NCBI GenBank assembly: GCA_965219665.1
Contig: CBDCOD010000025.1
Location: forward strand, 124,001-188,000
DNA length: 64,000 nt
Reading direction: 5' to 3'
DNA from: CBDCOD01 sp965219665
Lineage (GTDB): Bacteria > Pseudomonadota > Gammaproteobacteria > CAKMZV01
Shown here: positions 27,730 through 36,587 of the stretch, piece after piece
Layout of the letters: each line of letters starts with the position of its first letter
Numbering within the stretch: the stretch's first letter is position 1
Made by a program: the position numbers and the translations under genes
Notes under the pieces: model-generated
What the model saw: the letters and a program-made list of their open reading frames with translations, nothing else
What the model was told of the DNA's origin: nothing
Database searches by the model: none

Positions 27730-30360
27730 TTAGCTTTTAGCAAGTTGGCGTAGCACGTATTGCAAAATACCGCCATTTTGATAGTATTCGATTTCCTGCG
27801 GGGTATCAATGCGGACAGCCGCCTCAAAGGAAGTGATTTTACCATCATCATTTGTGGCAGTCACTTGCACTGTTTTGCTCTCGCCATTAGCGATATTGTC
27901 AATACTAAAGCGTTCTTTACCGTTTAACCCTAAGCTACTTGCGCTATCGTTGTTAGCAAATTGTAGCGGTAATATACCCATGCCTACCAAATTAGTACGG
28001 TGAATGCGCTCAAAGGATTCTGCAATGACTGCTTGGATACCAAGCAAACAAGGCCCTTTGGCTGCCCAGTCGCGTGAGGATCCTGTGCCGTATTCTTTAC
28101 CAGCGACAATAATGGTTGGTGTATTAGCAGCACGATAACGCATAGCAGCATCATATATGCTCATGGTTTCTCCAGTAGGCAAGTGCTCCGTCACACCCCC
28201 TTCAGTGTCGGGGAGCATGAGGTTGCGCAGACGAATATTGGCAAAAGTCCCGCGCATCATCACTTCATGGTTGCCACGCCGTGATCCATACGAGTTAAAA
28301 TCGCTGACTTTGACGCCGTTCTCTTGTAGATATTTGCCAGCAGGGCTGTCTGCTTTAATACTGCCTGCAGGAGATATATGATCGGTTGTGACCGAATCTC
28401 CAAGCAGCGCTAAAGCATATGCACCATCAATGCGCTCTATTGCCGCACGAGGGGCATTAATATCCTCAAAGAAAGGCGGTTTCTTCACATAAGTGGAGTC
28501 TGGCCAGTCATATTTTTCAGCTGAACTGGTTGGAAGATCTTGCCAGTTTTGTTCGCCATCAAAAATGGTGGCATAGGTTTCTGAAAATTGCTCTTGTGTG
28601 ACGCATTGTTGTACAGCTTCCGCCATTTCTGCGTTAGTGGGCCAGACATCTTTGAGATAGATTTCTTTTCCAGCGTCTGTAGTGGTTAAAGGTTCATTAT
28701 ATAAATCAATATCCATGCGGCCTGCAATAGCATAGGCAACTACTAATGGCGGGGAAGCTAAATAGTTCATCTTCACTTCTGGATGCACGCGCCCTTCAAA
28801 GTTGCGGTTGCCAGAGAGAACGGAACATACGGTTAGATTACCATCGGCTATTGCCTGAGATACTTTAGCAGGCAAAGGACCCGAGTTACCAATACACGTA
28901 GTACATCCATATCCAACAACATCAAAATTTAATGTAGCCATGCTATCTAATAAATCTGCCTTTTGAAGGTATTCTGTTACCACTTTTGACCCAGGTGCCA
29001 AGGAGGGTTTTACCCAAGGTTTGACCATTGCACCAAGGGCGACTGCTTTTTTGGCAAGTAGCCCGGCACCAAGCATAACGTAAGGGTTAGAGGTATTGGT
29101 GCAAGAAGTAATTGCCGCAATAACCACAGCGCCATCTTGAAGGGTATAGCCATCTGTTGTTTTTACACTGTTTGAGGTACTTGATTGACGAAGGGTGCGC
29201 ACGTCCTGTTCAAAGGCTTGTTTCGATTCGCTCAAGCGAATGCGATCTTGCGGGCGTTTTGGTCCTGCAATACTGGGTACAACAGTTGATAAATCTAGCG
29301 TAATCGTTTCGTTATACTCTGCCTCAGGTGTATTGCTATCTAAGAACATGCCTTGTGCCTTGTAGTATTCGCGCGTTAGAGCAATAGAATGCGCACTGCG
29401 GTTGGATAAACGCATGTAATCAAGGGTTTCCTCATCTACTGGGAAGATGCCGCAGGTAGCACCGTACTCAGGAGCCATATTACCAATGGTTGCGCGATCA
29501 GCTAACGGCAGTGATTGGACACCAGGTCCATAAAATTCTACAAATTTCCCAACCACCCCATGCTTACGCAGCATTTCTACAATAACGAGCACTAAGTCTG
29601 TTGCTGTTGTTCCTTCGGGCATGGAACCTGTTAGCTTGAAGCCAACTACCTTGGGAACCAGCATAGAGATAGGCTGTCCTAACATAGCAGCTTCTGCTTC
29701 AATACCGCCAACGCCCCATGCAAGCACACCAAGACCATTAACCATAGTGGTATGGGAGTCTGTGCCGACTACGGTGTCGGGGTATATCTGATCATTATTG
29801 ACAAAGGTAACACGTGATAAATACTCTAAATTTACTTGATGCACAATGCCTGATCCTGGGGGTACTACCTTGAAATTAGAAAAAGCGCTCTGTCCCCACT
29901 TCAGAAACTGATAACGCTCTTTGTTGCGTTGATATTCTAATTTAGTGTTGAGATCTAAGGCGTGACGCGTTCCAAAATTGTCCACTTGTACAGAGTGGTC
30001 AATGACCAATTCTGCCGGCTGTAAAGGATTGATTTTTGTAGGGTTTGCGCCTAATTCAACCATGGCATCACGCATAGAAGCTAAGTCTACGATAGCGGGC
30101 ACACCAGTAAAATCTTGCATAAGTACTCGAGCTGGTCTGTAAGCAATTTCTTTTTCGTTGTATGTGTTGCTGCGCCATTGGGCGAACCACTCAATATCCG
30201 CCTTACTAACTGTTTTGTTGTCCTCATAGCGTAGTAAATTTTCTAATAAAATTTTCAGAGAAAATGGTAGTTTTTCTGCGCCGTCTATGGCACCGATGCG
30301 GTAATATTCGTAGGAACGTTCTTCTACGTTGAGTGTGCTTTTTGCATTAAAGGAATTCAT
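27730..30360 (-). CDS. acnA: Aconitate hydratase (AcnA/IRP1 type)
   Basis: Iron-sulfur enzyme interconverting citrate and isocitrate, 876 residues. Cluster ligands appear as a Cys in SCTNTSNP (about 420) and the pair in GCTTCIGNSGP (about 486 and 489). The swivel domain has GKEYGTGSSRDWAAKGP. The length and domain order fit the AcnA/IRP1 branch rather than AcnB. GGAGGC lies 7 bases before the start codon. It is a single-gene unit between its own terminator and the divergent tRNA promoter. Confidence 0.95.
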   Translation of the reverse strand: MNSFNAKSTLNVEERSYEYYRIGAIDGAEKLPFSLKILLENLLRYEDNKTVSKADIEWFAQWRSNTYNEKEIAYRPARVLMQDFTGVPAIVDLASMRDAMVELGANPTKINPLQPAELVIDHSVQVDNFGTRHALDLNTKLEYQRNKERYQFLKWGQSAFSNFKVVPPGSGIVHQVNLEYLSRVTFVNNDQIYPDTVVGTDSHTTMVNGLGVLAWGVGGIEAEAAMLGQPISMLVPKVVGFKLTGSMPEGTTATDLVLVIVEMLRKHGVVGKFVEFYGPGVQSLPLADRATIGNMAPEYGATCGIFPVDEETLDYMRLSNRSAHSIALTREYYKAQGMFLDSNTPEAEYNETITLDLSTVVPSIAGPKRPQDRIRLSESKQAFEQDVRTLRQSSTSNSVKTTDGYTLQDGAVVIAAITSCTNTSNPYVMLGAGLLAKKAVALGAMVKPWVKPSLAPGSKVVTEYLQKADLLDSMATLNFDVVGYGCTTCIGNSGPLPAKVSQAIADGNLTVCSVLSGNRNFEGRVHPEVKMNYLASPPLVVAYAIAGRMDIDLYNEPLTTTDAGKEIYLKDVWPTNAEMAEAVQQCVTQEQFSETYATIFDGEQNWQDLPTSSAEKYDWPDSTYVKKPPFFEDINAPRAAIERIDGAYALALLGDSVTTDHISPAGSIKADSPAGKYLQENGVKVSDFNSYGSRRGNHEVMMRGTFANIRLRNLMLPDTEGGVTEHLPTGETMSIYDAAMRYRAANTPTIIVAGKEYGTGSSRDWAAKGPCLLGIQAVIAESFERIHRTNLVGMGILPLQFANNDSASSLGLNGKERFSIDNIANGESKTVQVTATNDDGKITSFEAAVRIDTPQEIEYYQNGGILQYVLRQLAKS

Positions 30361-30399
30361 CTATTTTGCCTCCATAATTCCATTGAAATCAGGTATGTA

Positions 30400-30428
30400 A
30401 TTATAGTCTCCCCTCGCTATTTTTGCAT
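30400..30428 (-). promoter_or_regulatory. Candidate promoter of acnA
   Basis: On the minus strand a perfect TATAAT (30400-30405) follows ATGCAA (30423-30428, a poor -35) at 17-base spacing, 40 bases before the acnA start codon. The placement is right, but the -35 matches the consensus at only half its positions. Confidence 0.45.
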
Positions 30429-30443
30429 GGATATACTATAAAG

Positions 30444-30473
30444 TTGCCATAGGACTTGGGCTTCGTGTACAAT
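30444..30473 (+). promoter_or_regulatory. Promoter of the tRNA-fMet/rimP transcript
   Basis: TTGCCA (30444-30449) and TACAAT (30468-30473) are separated by 18 bases and end 15 bases before the tRNA, a good sigma-70 type promoter in the right place. Confidence 0.65.
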
Positions 30474-30488
30474 GCACGGCTTGTTTGC

Positions 30489-30565
<77 letters not shown>

Positions 30566-30614
30566 ATTAATGGTGGAACTGGCAGCATCCGTTAACAGAT
30601 GGGAATTTTGAGAT

Positions 30615-30643
30615 AAACCCCTCCTAATTGGCAGGGGTTTTTT
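30615..30643 (+). terminator. Terminator-like hairpin between tRNA-fMet and rimP
   Basis: Stem AAACCCCT (30615-30622) pairs with AGGGGTTT (30633-30640), followed by T's to 30643. It ends only 6 bases before the rimP ATG, so read-through past it, or initiation inside it, controls rimP-nusA-infB. Confidence 0.7.
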
Positions 30644-30649
30644 GTTTAT

Positions 30650-31099
30650 ATGGTAGTGCAATTAGTTAACACTCTTATAACCCCAGTGATTGAGGATTTA
30701 GGATTCTCTTTATGGGGTGTAGAGTATTTGCTTGGTGGGAGACAGTCCACCTTGCGCGTCTATATTAACTCTGATGAAGGCATTGATGTGGATGACTGCG
30801 CAAAGGTTAGTCGTGAAATCAGTGCTCTTTTAGATGTAGAAGACTCCATAAATGGCACATACATATTAGAGGTGTCTTCGCCAGGTTTAGATTGCCTGCT
30901 TTTTTATCCCCATCAATATGCGTATTTTTTAGGAGAAACGGTGAAACTGCGTTTGAATAAAATGGTTCATGGTCGTCGCAGATGTAAGGCTGTAATTGAG
31001 CAAGTTAATGATAAGGCAGTAACTTTTTTAATTGATGGAGAGCAGAGTATTATTCCATTTGAAGGGATAGAGCGTGCTCGTATTATTCCACAGTGGTAG
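30650..31099 (+). CDS. rimP: Ribosome maturation factor RimP
   Basis: 149-residue factor needed for 30S subunit maturation, of normal length. Typical segments are LGFSLWGVEYL, TLRVYINSDEGIDVDDCAKVSREIS-type region and the motif EVSSPGLDCLL (usually EVSSPGLDRPL). It lies directly before nusA, as in most bacteria. There is no clear ribosome-binding site: the only purine run (AGGGG, 30633-30637) lies inside the hairpin 12 bases upstream. Confidence 0.9.
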   Translation: MVVQLVNTLITPVIEDLGFSLWGVEYLLGGRQSTLRVYINSDEGIDVDDCAKVSREISALLDVEDSINGTYILEVSSPGLDCLLFYPHQYAYFLGETVKLRLNKMVHGRRRCKAVIEQVNDKAVTFLIDGEQSIIPFEGIERARIIPQW

Positions 31100-31143
31100 A
31101 GTTACTTAAGAGTTGTTTCCAAATATTAGGTGGTTATTAGGTT

Positions 31144-32493
31144 ATGATGAACGGAAAGGAAATATTGTTTTTTGTTGAGGCAGTGGCCAATGAAAAAGGC
31201 TTGGGACGCGATGATGTGTTTAACGCCTTAGAGCATGGTTTAGCAACAGCCATTAGAAAATCGCAAAAAGAAGAAATGGATGTACGTGTTGAAATTGATC
31301 AACAAACTGGTGCATTTGAGGCTTTTCGTTGCTGGGTAGTCGTTGCTAATGATGCACCAGATTTTGAAGAAGCAACCATGCTCAAACTTATGGATGCTGA
31401 AGATGAAGATACTCAGGATTCTGGGAGTGTTGAATTAGGTGATGTCTTAGAAGAACCGCTGACACACTCACCAATAGGGCGTATTGGTGCACAAACTGCG
31501 CGGCAGGTTGTTATGCAGAAATTGCGTGAAGCGGGGCGTCGTAAAATTGCAGAAGAATACGAACCTCGTGTAGGTGATGTGTTTTTAGTTGCCATTAAGC
31601 ATATTGAGCGTGGTAATATCATTGTAGATGTAGCAGAAGGTGTAGAAGGCGTTTTATTACGTGAGTCACAGATACCTGGTGAGCAGTTACGGATAGGGTC
31701 GCTTGTGCGTATGGTCTTGTTTGAGGTTGACGCTGAAGTTCGTGGCCCACAACTCTTTTTCTCGCGCACAGAAAATATTTTTCTAGAACGCCTGTTTGAG
31801 ATGGAAGTACCTGAGATTGGTGATGGTATCATCGATGTCAAAGGTATTGCACGCGATCCTGGTGTGCGTGCTAAAGTTGCCGTTCATACAGGAGACCCGC
31901 ATTTGGACGTTGTAGGGGCATGTGTTGGTATGCGCGGTGCGCGTGTTCAGTCGATTATGAAAGAATTGGCTGGTGAACGCATAGACATCGTCAAATGGAG
32001 TTCTGATGCTGCACAGTTTGTCATTCATGCGATGTCTCCTGCAGAAATAGTCAGTCTATCTATTGATGAAGATACTAGAAGTATTGACTTATCTATTAAG
32101 GATGATATGTTATCACAAGCTATTGGTCGCAGTGGTCAAAACATTCGATTAGCTAGTCAGTTAACTGGCTGGATTCTAAATGCTTTTGCTGAATCAGAAT
32201 TTGCAGAAAAGGAAAATATATCTGAAAAACGGTTGATTGAACACTTTGTTGAGCAATTAGGAATCAGTGAAGAGCAGGCTAGTAAAATAATTGCTGCTGG
32301 TTTAGTTTCTTTAGAAGCTGTTCTGTACTCAGATGAGGCAGAATTGGTTAAAATTTCAGGGCTGAATGAAGAGGAAGCATTGGCAGTGCGTGATAGAATT
32401 AACGATATTTTGCTCATGCAAATGTTGTCGGATGGTGAAGAGGCAGGGGTAGATGAAAGCGCTGAGGATGAAGAAGCAGAGGATATTACATAA
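31144..32493 (+). CDS. nusA: Transcription termination/antitermination protein NusA
   Basis: RNA polymerase-binding elongation factor. Order: N-terminal polymerase-binding domain (1-125), S1 domain (about 130-200), two KH domains (GACVGMRGARVQSI and QAIGRSGQNIRLASQ), one acidic-repeat/HhH domain (about 360-425), then an acidic tail. At 449 residues it lacks the second C-terminal acidic repeat that E. coli NusA uses to bind the alpha subunit. Start may be ATG 31144 or ATG 31147. Lies between rimP and infB. Confidence 0.94.
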   Translation: MMNGKEILFFVEAVANEKGLGRDDVFNALEHGLATAIRKSQKEEMDVRVEIDQQTGAFEAFRCWVVVANDAPDFEEATMLKLMDAEDEDTQDSGSVELGDVLEEPLTHSPIGRIGAQTARQVVMQKLREAGRRKIAEEYEPRVGDVFLVAIKHIERGNIIVDVAEGVEGVLLRESQIPGEQLRIGSLVRMVLFEVDAEVRGPQLFFSRTENIFLERLFEMEVPEIGDGIIDVKGIARDPGVRAKVAVHTGDPHLDVVGACVGMRGARVQSIMKELAGERIDIVKWSSDAAQFVIHAMSPAEIVSLSIDEDTRSIDLSIKDDMLSQAIGRSGQNIRLASQLTGWILNAFAESEFAEKENISEKRLIEHFVEQLGISEEQASKIIAAGLVSLEAVLYSDEAELVKISGLNEEEALAVRDRINDILLMQMLSDGEEAGVDESAEDEEAEDIT

Positions 32494-32549
32494 TCCTAAG
32501 TTTAATCTTTAGAGGCTTGTTGCATAGGTAGTATTTCTTGGAGAATATC

Positions 32550-35141
32550 ATGGTAGATAAGGTATTAAAAATGGCATCCGAACGCCTAAAACTGGACATA
32601 AAAGATTTAGTCCAGGAGTTGGCAGGCGAAGGAGTGGTCATAGATATTGAAAAACCATTAAACTCTGAGCAAAAACAGGGCTTGGTTGGCTTTCTTGCCA
32701 AGCGCATGAGCGGGAATAAAACAGCAGGCGTCCGAGTGAGTACAGTATCACAGGGTAAGACAAAAGTATCTGTACGTAAGAAGCAACCAATAGTGTCTAA
32801 AAAGGCAGTAAAAGCGACAAGGAAACAGGCTGAACCAGAGGCGCCTGTTAAGCCCTCTGTTACAAAATTCGAACCACAGGCTGATAAGTCTCAGCAAACC
32901 AAGCTTGAGCCAGTGCAAGAGTCACCAGTTCCAGAGCATGAAGCACCAGTGGAAGAAGAGGTTTTGCAGCCCAAAACTGAGGCAGGCATTACTTTTGCGC
33001 AGCCTAAAAAACTAAAAGTGAGCCCTATAAAAGCCAAAATTAGAGCAAGCGCGGAAGAAATAGAAAAGTCTAAAAAACAGGCGGAAAAAGCTTCACAAAA
33101 GCGTGTAGCTACAAAGGCACCACAATCTAAGGCTAAAGTCGGTCGAAAAGCGGACAGTAAAGACAGTAAAGACAGCAAAACAGAGACTGCAGATCGACTA
33201 CAGCGCAAGAAAGGAAGCACTCATCGTGATACGCATTTAGATCGTACCATGGATAAATATAAAAATTTCTTGGGCGCGCTAGATGAAGAAGAGAGAGAGT
33301 TTGTTAGTTCAGCTGCTACGCGCAAGCAGAAAAAATCTACACTGAGAGCCGATGAACATACCTTTAATAAGCCTACTGAGCCCATTGCGTATAAGGTAGA
33401 AATTGGTGATGGTATTTTGGTGAGCGATTTAGCGCAAAAAATGTCTGCTAAAACCGCAGAAGTTGTTAGTGCCCTTTTTAAGATGGGGGTTGCTGCTACC
33501 GCTAATGAAACACTTGATCAGGACACAGCGGTACTTGTTGTGGAAGAGCTTGGGCACACTCCAGTCCTTACCAAGAGCAAAGAAGAAACTTTGGAAGATG
33601 CTGTAACGGTGTTGCACATAGAGGGTGAAGAAGGTCCAAGAGCGCCAGTAATTACTGTTATGGGGCATGTTGATCATGGTAAAACTACGCTTTTAGACAC
33701 GATTAGAAAAAGCAGTGTGGCGGATGGAGAGGCAGGGGGTATTACCCAGCATTTATCTGCATACCATGTGGAAGTACCAGATGGAACCATAACATTTGTT
33801 GATACACCTGGTCATGCCGCTTTTACCTCAATGCGCGCACGAGGTTCTCAATTCACAGATATTGTGGTGCTTATTGTGGCAGCCGATGATGGAGTTATGC
33901 CGCAAACACAAGAAATTATTCAGCATGTTAAGGCTGCTGGTGTTCCTATGGTTGTTGCGGTTAATAAAATAGACAAGCCAGAGGCTAACCCTGACAAAGT
34001 ACTACAGGAATTGAGCCAACATGGAATAGTGAGCGAGGCTTGGGGCGGTGAGATTCCTTTTGTCAATATTTCTGCAAAAACAGGCAAAGGAGTCGATGAG
34101 TTGTTAGAAACTTTGCTCTTGCAAGCAGAAATTTTAGAGCTTACGGCACGTATTGAAGGGCGTGCTACAGGAACTATTTTAGAGTGCAGCTTAGACAGAG
34201 GGCGTGGGATAGTTGCTAATGTATTAGTAAATAGTGGTATTTTGAAAGTAGGTGATGCTGTACTGATTGGTCAAGTTACTGGGCGTATTCGCGCCTTATT
34301 TGATGAGTATGGTAAGCAAGTCAAACAGGTTGGTCCTTCTATGCCAGTCAAAATCATTGGGCTCTCTGATATGCCAGAAGCAGGTGATGAATTAGTTGTG
34401 GTCGAAGATGATCGTCAGGCAAGAGAAGTGGCAGCTTTACGTCAGAACAAAGACCGTCAAAAGCAATTGCGCCAGCAAAAGCAAATACATTTGGATAACT
34501 TATTCGCCTCAGAAGAGGGGAATGATACACAAATTGTTAATATTATTCTCAAAGCAGATGCACACGGGTCATTAGAAGCAATACAGGAAGCCCTAGGCAA
34601 GTTAGGCACTGACCTTATTCGTGTCAATATTGTAGGCTATGGCGTTGGTGGTGTACGTGAAGCTGATGTTACATTGGCAGTTGCACATAATGCGCTTATT
34701 ATTGGGTTTAATGTACGTGCCGACTCTGTATCACGCAAACTGATAGAGAAGCACAATGTTGATGTACGTTATTACAGCATTATTTATGAGGCAATTGACC
34801 AAGTTAAGCAAGCTTTAGAAGGGCGTCTTGAATCTGAGTTCAAAGAGGAAATTATTGGTATTGCTCAAGTACGTGATGTATTTCGTGCTCCTAAGATTGG
34901 TCAAATTGCTGGCTGCATGGTCACAGAAGGTATGGTTAAGCGCAATAGTCCTATCCGAGTATTACGTGATGAAGTCGTGATCTATGAAGGGTATCTTGAA
35001 TCCCTGCGTCGCTTCAAAGAAGATGTAGCCGAGGTTCGTAACGGTACAGAATGCGGTATAGGTGTGAAAAACTATAATGACGTGAAAGTTGGTGATTTAA
35101 TAGAAGTGTTTGAGCGTATTGAGATAAGGCGTACGCTATAA
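32550..35141 (+). CDS. infB: Translation initiation factor IF-2
   Basis: GTPase that brings fMet-tRNA to the ribosome, 863 residues. The N-terminus is an IF2-N domain followed by a long Lys/Glu/Pro-rich linker (about 55-260). The G domain begins at about 365 with GHVDHGKTTL (about 372-381), DTPGHAAF and NKIDKPEAN. Domains III and IV follow to the end. The ATG at 32550 is the start because GGAG lies 6 to 7 bases upstream. The usual downstream rbfA-truB pair is absent. Confidence 0.95.
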   Translation: MVDKVLKMASERLKLDIKDLVQELAGEGVVIDIEKPLNSEQKQGLVGFLAKRMSGNKTAGVRVSTVSQGKTKVSVRKKQPIVSKKAVKATRKQAEPEAPVKPSVTKFEPQADKSQQTKLEPVQESPVPEHEAPVEEEVLQPKTEAGITFAQPKKLKVSPIKAKIRASAEEIEKSKKQAEKASQKRVATKAPQSKAKVGRKADSKDSKDSKTETADRLQRKKGSTHRDTHLDRTMDKYKNFLGALDEEEREFVSSAATRKQKKSTLRADEHTFNKPTEPIAYKVEIGDGILVSDLAQKMSAKTAEVVSALFKMGVAATANETLDQDTAVLVVEELGHTPVLTKSKEETLEDAVTVLHIEGEEGPRAPVITVMGHVDHGKTTLLDTIRKSSVADGEAGGITQHLSAYHVEVPDGTITFVDTPGHAAFTSMRARGSQFTDIVVLIVAADDGVMPQTQEIIQHVKAAGVPMVVAVNKIDKPEANPDKVLQELSQHGIVSEAWGGEIPFVNISAKTGKGVDELLETLLLQAEILELTARIEGRATGTILECSLDRGRGIVANVLVNSGILKVGDAVLIGQVTGRIRALFDEYGKQVKQVGPSMPVKIIGLSDMPEAGDELVVVEDDRQAREVAALRQNKDRQKQLRQQKQIHLDNLFASEEGNDTQIVNIILKADAHGSLEAIQEALGKLGTDLIRVNIVGYGVGGVREADVTLAVAHNALIIGFNVRADSVSRKLIEKHNVDVRYYSIIYEAIDQVKQALEGRLESEFKEEIIGIAQVRDVFRAPKIGQIAGCMVTEGMVKRNSPIRVLRDEVVIYEGYLESLRRFKEDVAEVRNGTECGIGVKNYNDVKVGDLIEVFERIEIRRTL

Positions 35142-35247
35142 GCTGTATTTTGTACCTTGTAGGTTATCTCCACCTTCTAATCAAGTCTTGTTGGGGATTG
35201 TGGCACCATAAAAAGCAAAAATTGATCATGCAATGGTCTAATGATTT

Positions 35248-36480
35248 ATGAAGCGTATTGCCATTTATGAGGTAGGTGGTTCAGTTCGTGATGGGTTGTT
35301 AGATCTGCCTGAACAGGACCGTGACTGGGTTGTAGTAGGTGCTAATCCACAATACTTGGCAGATAGAGGCTATAAGTTAGTAGGTAAGCATTTTCCTGTT
35401 TTCCTTCATCCAGAGACCAAGGAAGAATACGCTCTAGCACGCACAGAAACCAAAATAGGCAAAGGCTATACAGGCTTCAGTGTATTTGCTAACGATAGTG
35501 TCTCTCTGGAAGACGATCTTAAACGTCGTGACCTAACCATTAACGCCATGGCACGTACGGCAGAAGGTCGCATTATAGACCCCTATGGTGGGCAGAAAGA
35601 CATAGTTAAACGCCAGCTACGGCATGTTTCTCAGGCATTTGCAGAAGACCCTTTACGTATTCTTCGGGTAGCAAGACTGCTTGCCAGGTTATCTCATTTA
35701 GGTTTTTATATTGCCCCTGATACCGAAGCACTGATGCAAAATATGTGCCAGCAAGGCATGTTGAAAGAGTTGAGCGCTAATCGGGTATGGGAGGAAGTGC
35801 ACAAAGCACTATTAACACCACACCCTGAGGTGTTTTTCCGTACTCTGCATAAATTGGGCGGTCTGCAAGACTGGTTCCCAGAAGTGCATGCCCTATTTGG
35901 CATTACGCAACTAACCCGTTGGCATCCTGAAATTGATGTTGGAGTGCATACACTCATGGTTATGGAACAAGCGCGCAAACTCAATGCTAATCCACTGGTT
36001 TCCTTTTGTGCACTCACCCATGACTTAGGCAAAGTGACAACCCCCCAAAGCATCATACCCAGACACGTGGGGCACGAACGTAGAGGGGGAAAATTGATTG
36101 AAGCGTTATGTAAACGCTTGCCTATTCCTAAAAATTTCATGCAATGCGCCAAGCAGGTTGCACGCGCACATGGTCTCATATTGAGAATAAACCGTTTATC
36201 CCCCTTGTCTTGTCTATGTGTATTAGAATCGGTAGATGCTTTCCGCAGACCACAGCAATTAGATATTTTGCTTGCTTGTTGCCAAGCTGATTTTTGTGGT
36301 CGGCGATATTTTGCAGATAAACGCTATGTACAAAAACAACAATGGTTAGATTTATTTGAGTGTCTACAGCAGTTAGACCTGCGGGCGATTACACATACCA
36401 CTTTAGAGGGCTCAGCAAAGCACCGGGCCATTCGCCAAGCGCGCATTGATTGCATAAAACGCTTCAAGCAGTCAAGATAA
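35248..36480 (+). CDS. cca: CCA-adding tRNA nucleotidyltransferase with HD domain
   Basis: Adds or repairs the 3' CCA of tRNAs. At 410 residues it is the gammaproteobacterial class II form. The nucleotidyltransferase part has GGSVRDGLL (about 10-18) and the RRDLTINAMA motif; the C-terminal half has an HD phosphohydrolase motif (ALTHDLGK, about 250). Follows infB after 106 bases, a position where rbfA would be expected. Confidence 0.93.
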   Translation: MKRIAIYEVGGSVRDGLLDLPEQDRDWVVVGANPQYLADRGYKLVGKHFPVFLHPETKEEYALARTETKIGKGYTGFSVFANDSVSLEDDLKRRDLTINAMARTAEGRIIDPYGGQKDIVKRQLRHVSQAFAEDPLRILRVARLLARLSHLGFYIAPDTEALMQNMCQQGMLKELSANRVWEEVHKALLTPHPEVFFRTLHKLGGLQDWFPEVHALFGITQLTRWHPEIDVGVHTLMVMEQARKLNANPLVSFCALTHDLGKVTTPQSIIPRHVGHERRGGKLIEALCKRLPIPKNFMQCAKQVARAHGLILRINRLSPLSCLCVLESVDAFRRPQQLDILLACCQADFCGRRYFADKRYVQKQQWLDLFECLQQLDLRAITHTTLEGSAKHRAIRQARIDCIKRFKQSR

Positions 36481-36587
36481 AAACACTACAGCCAAAGCAA
36501 CAAAGCGGCAGCCGTCATCACGCTGTATAGTAATTTTGGGAGCATTTATGCACAACAAGTTATTTTGTTGCATTTATCGCAAGTCAA

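Noticed and set aside
31413..31841. Long opposite-strand open frames within nusA, infB, recN and other genes
   Set aside because: They lie wholly inside well-supported genes, have low-complexity translations and no start signals; they are shadows of the coding strand.
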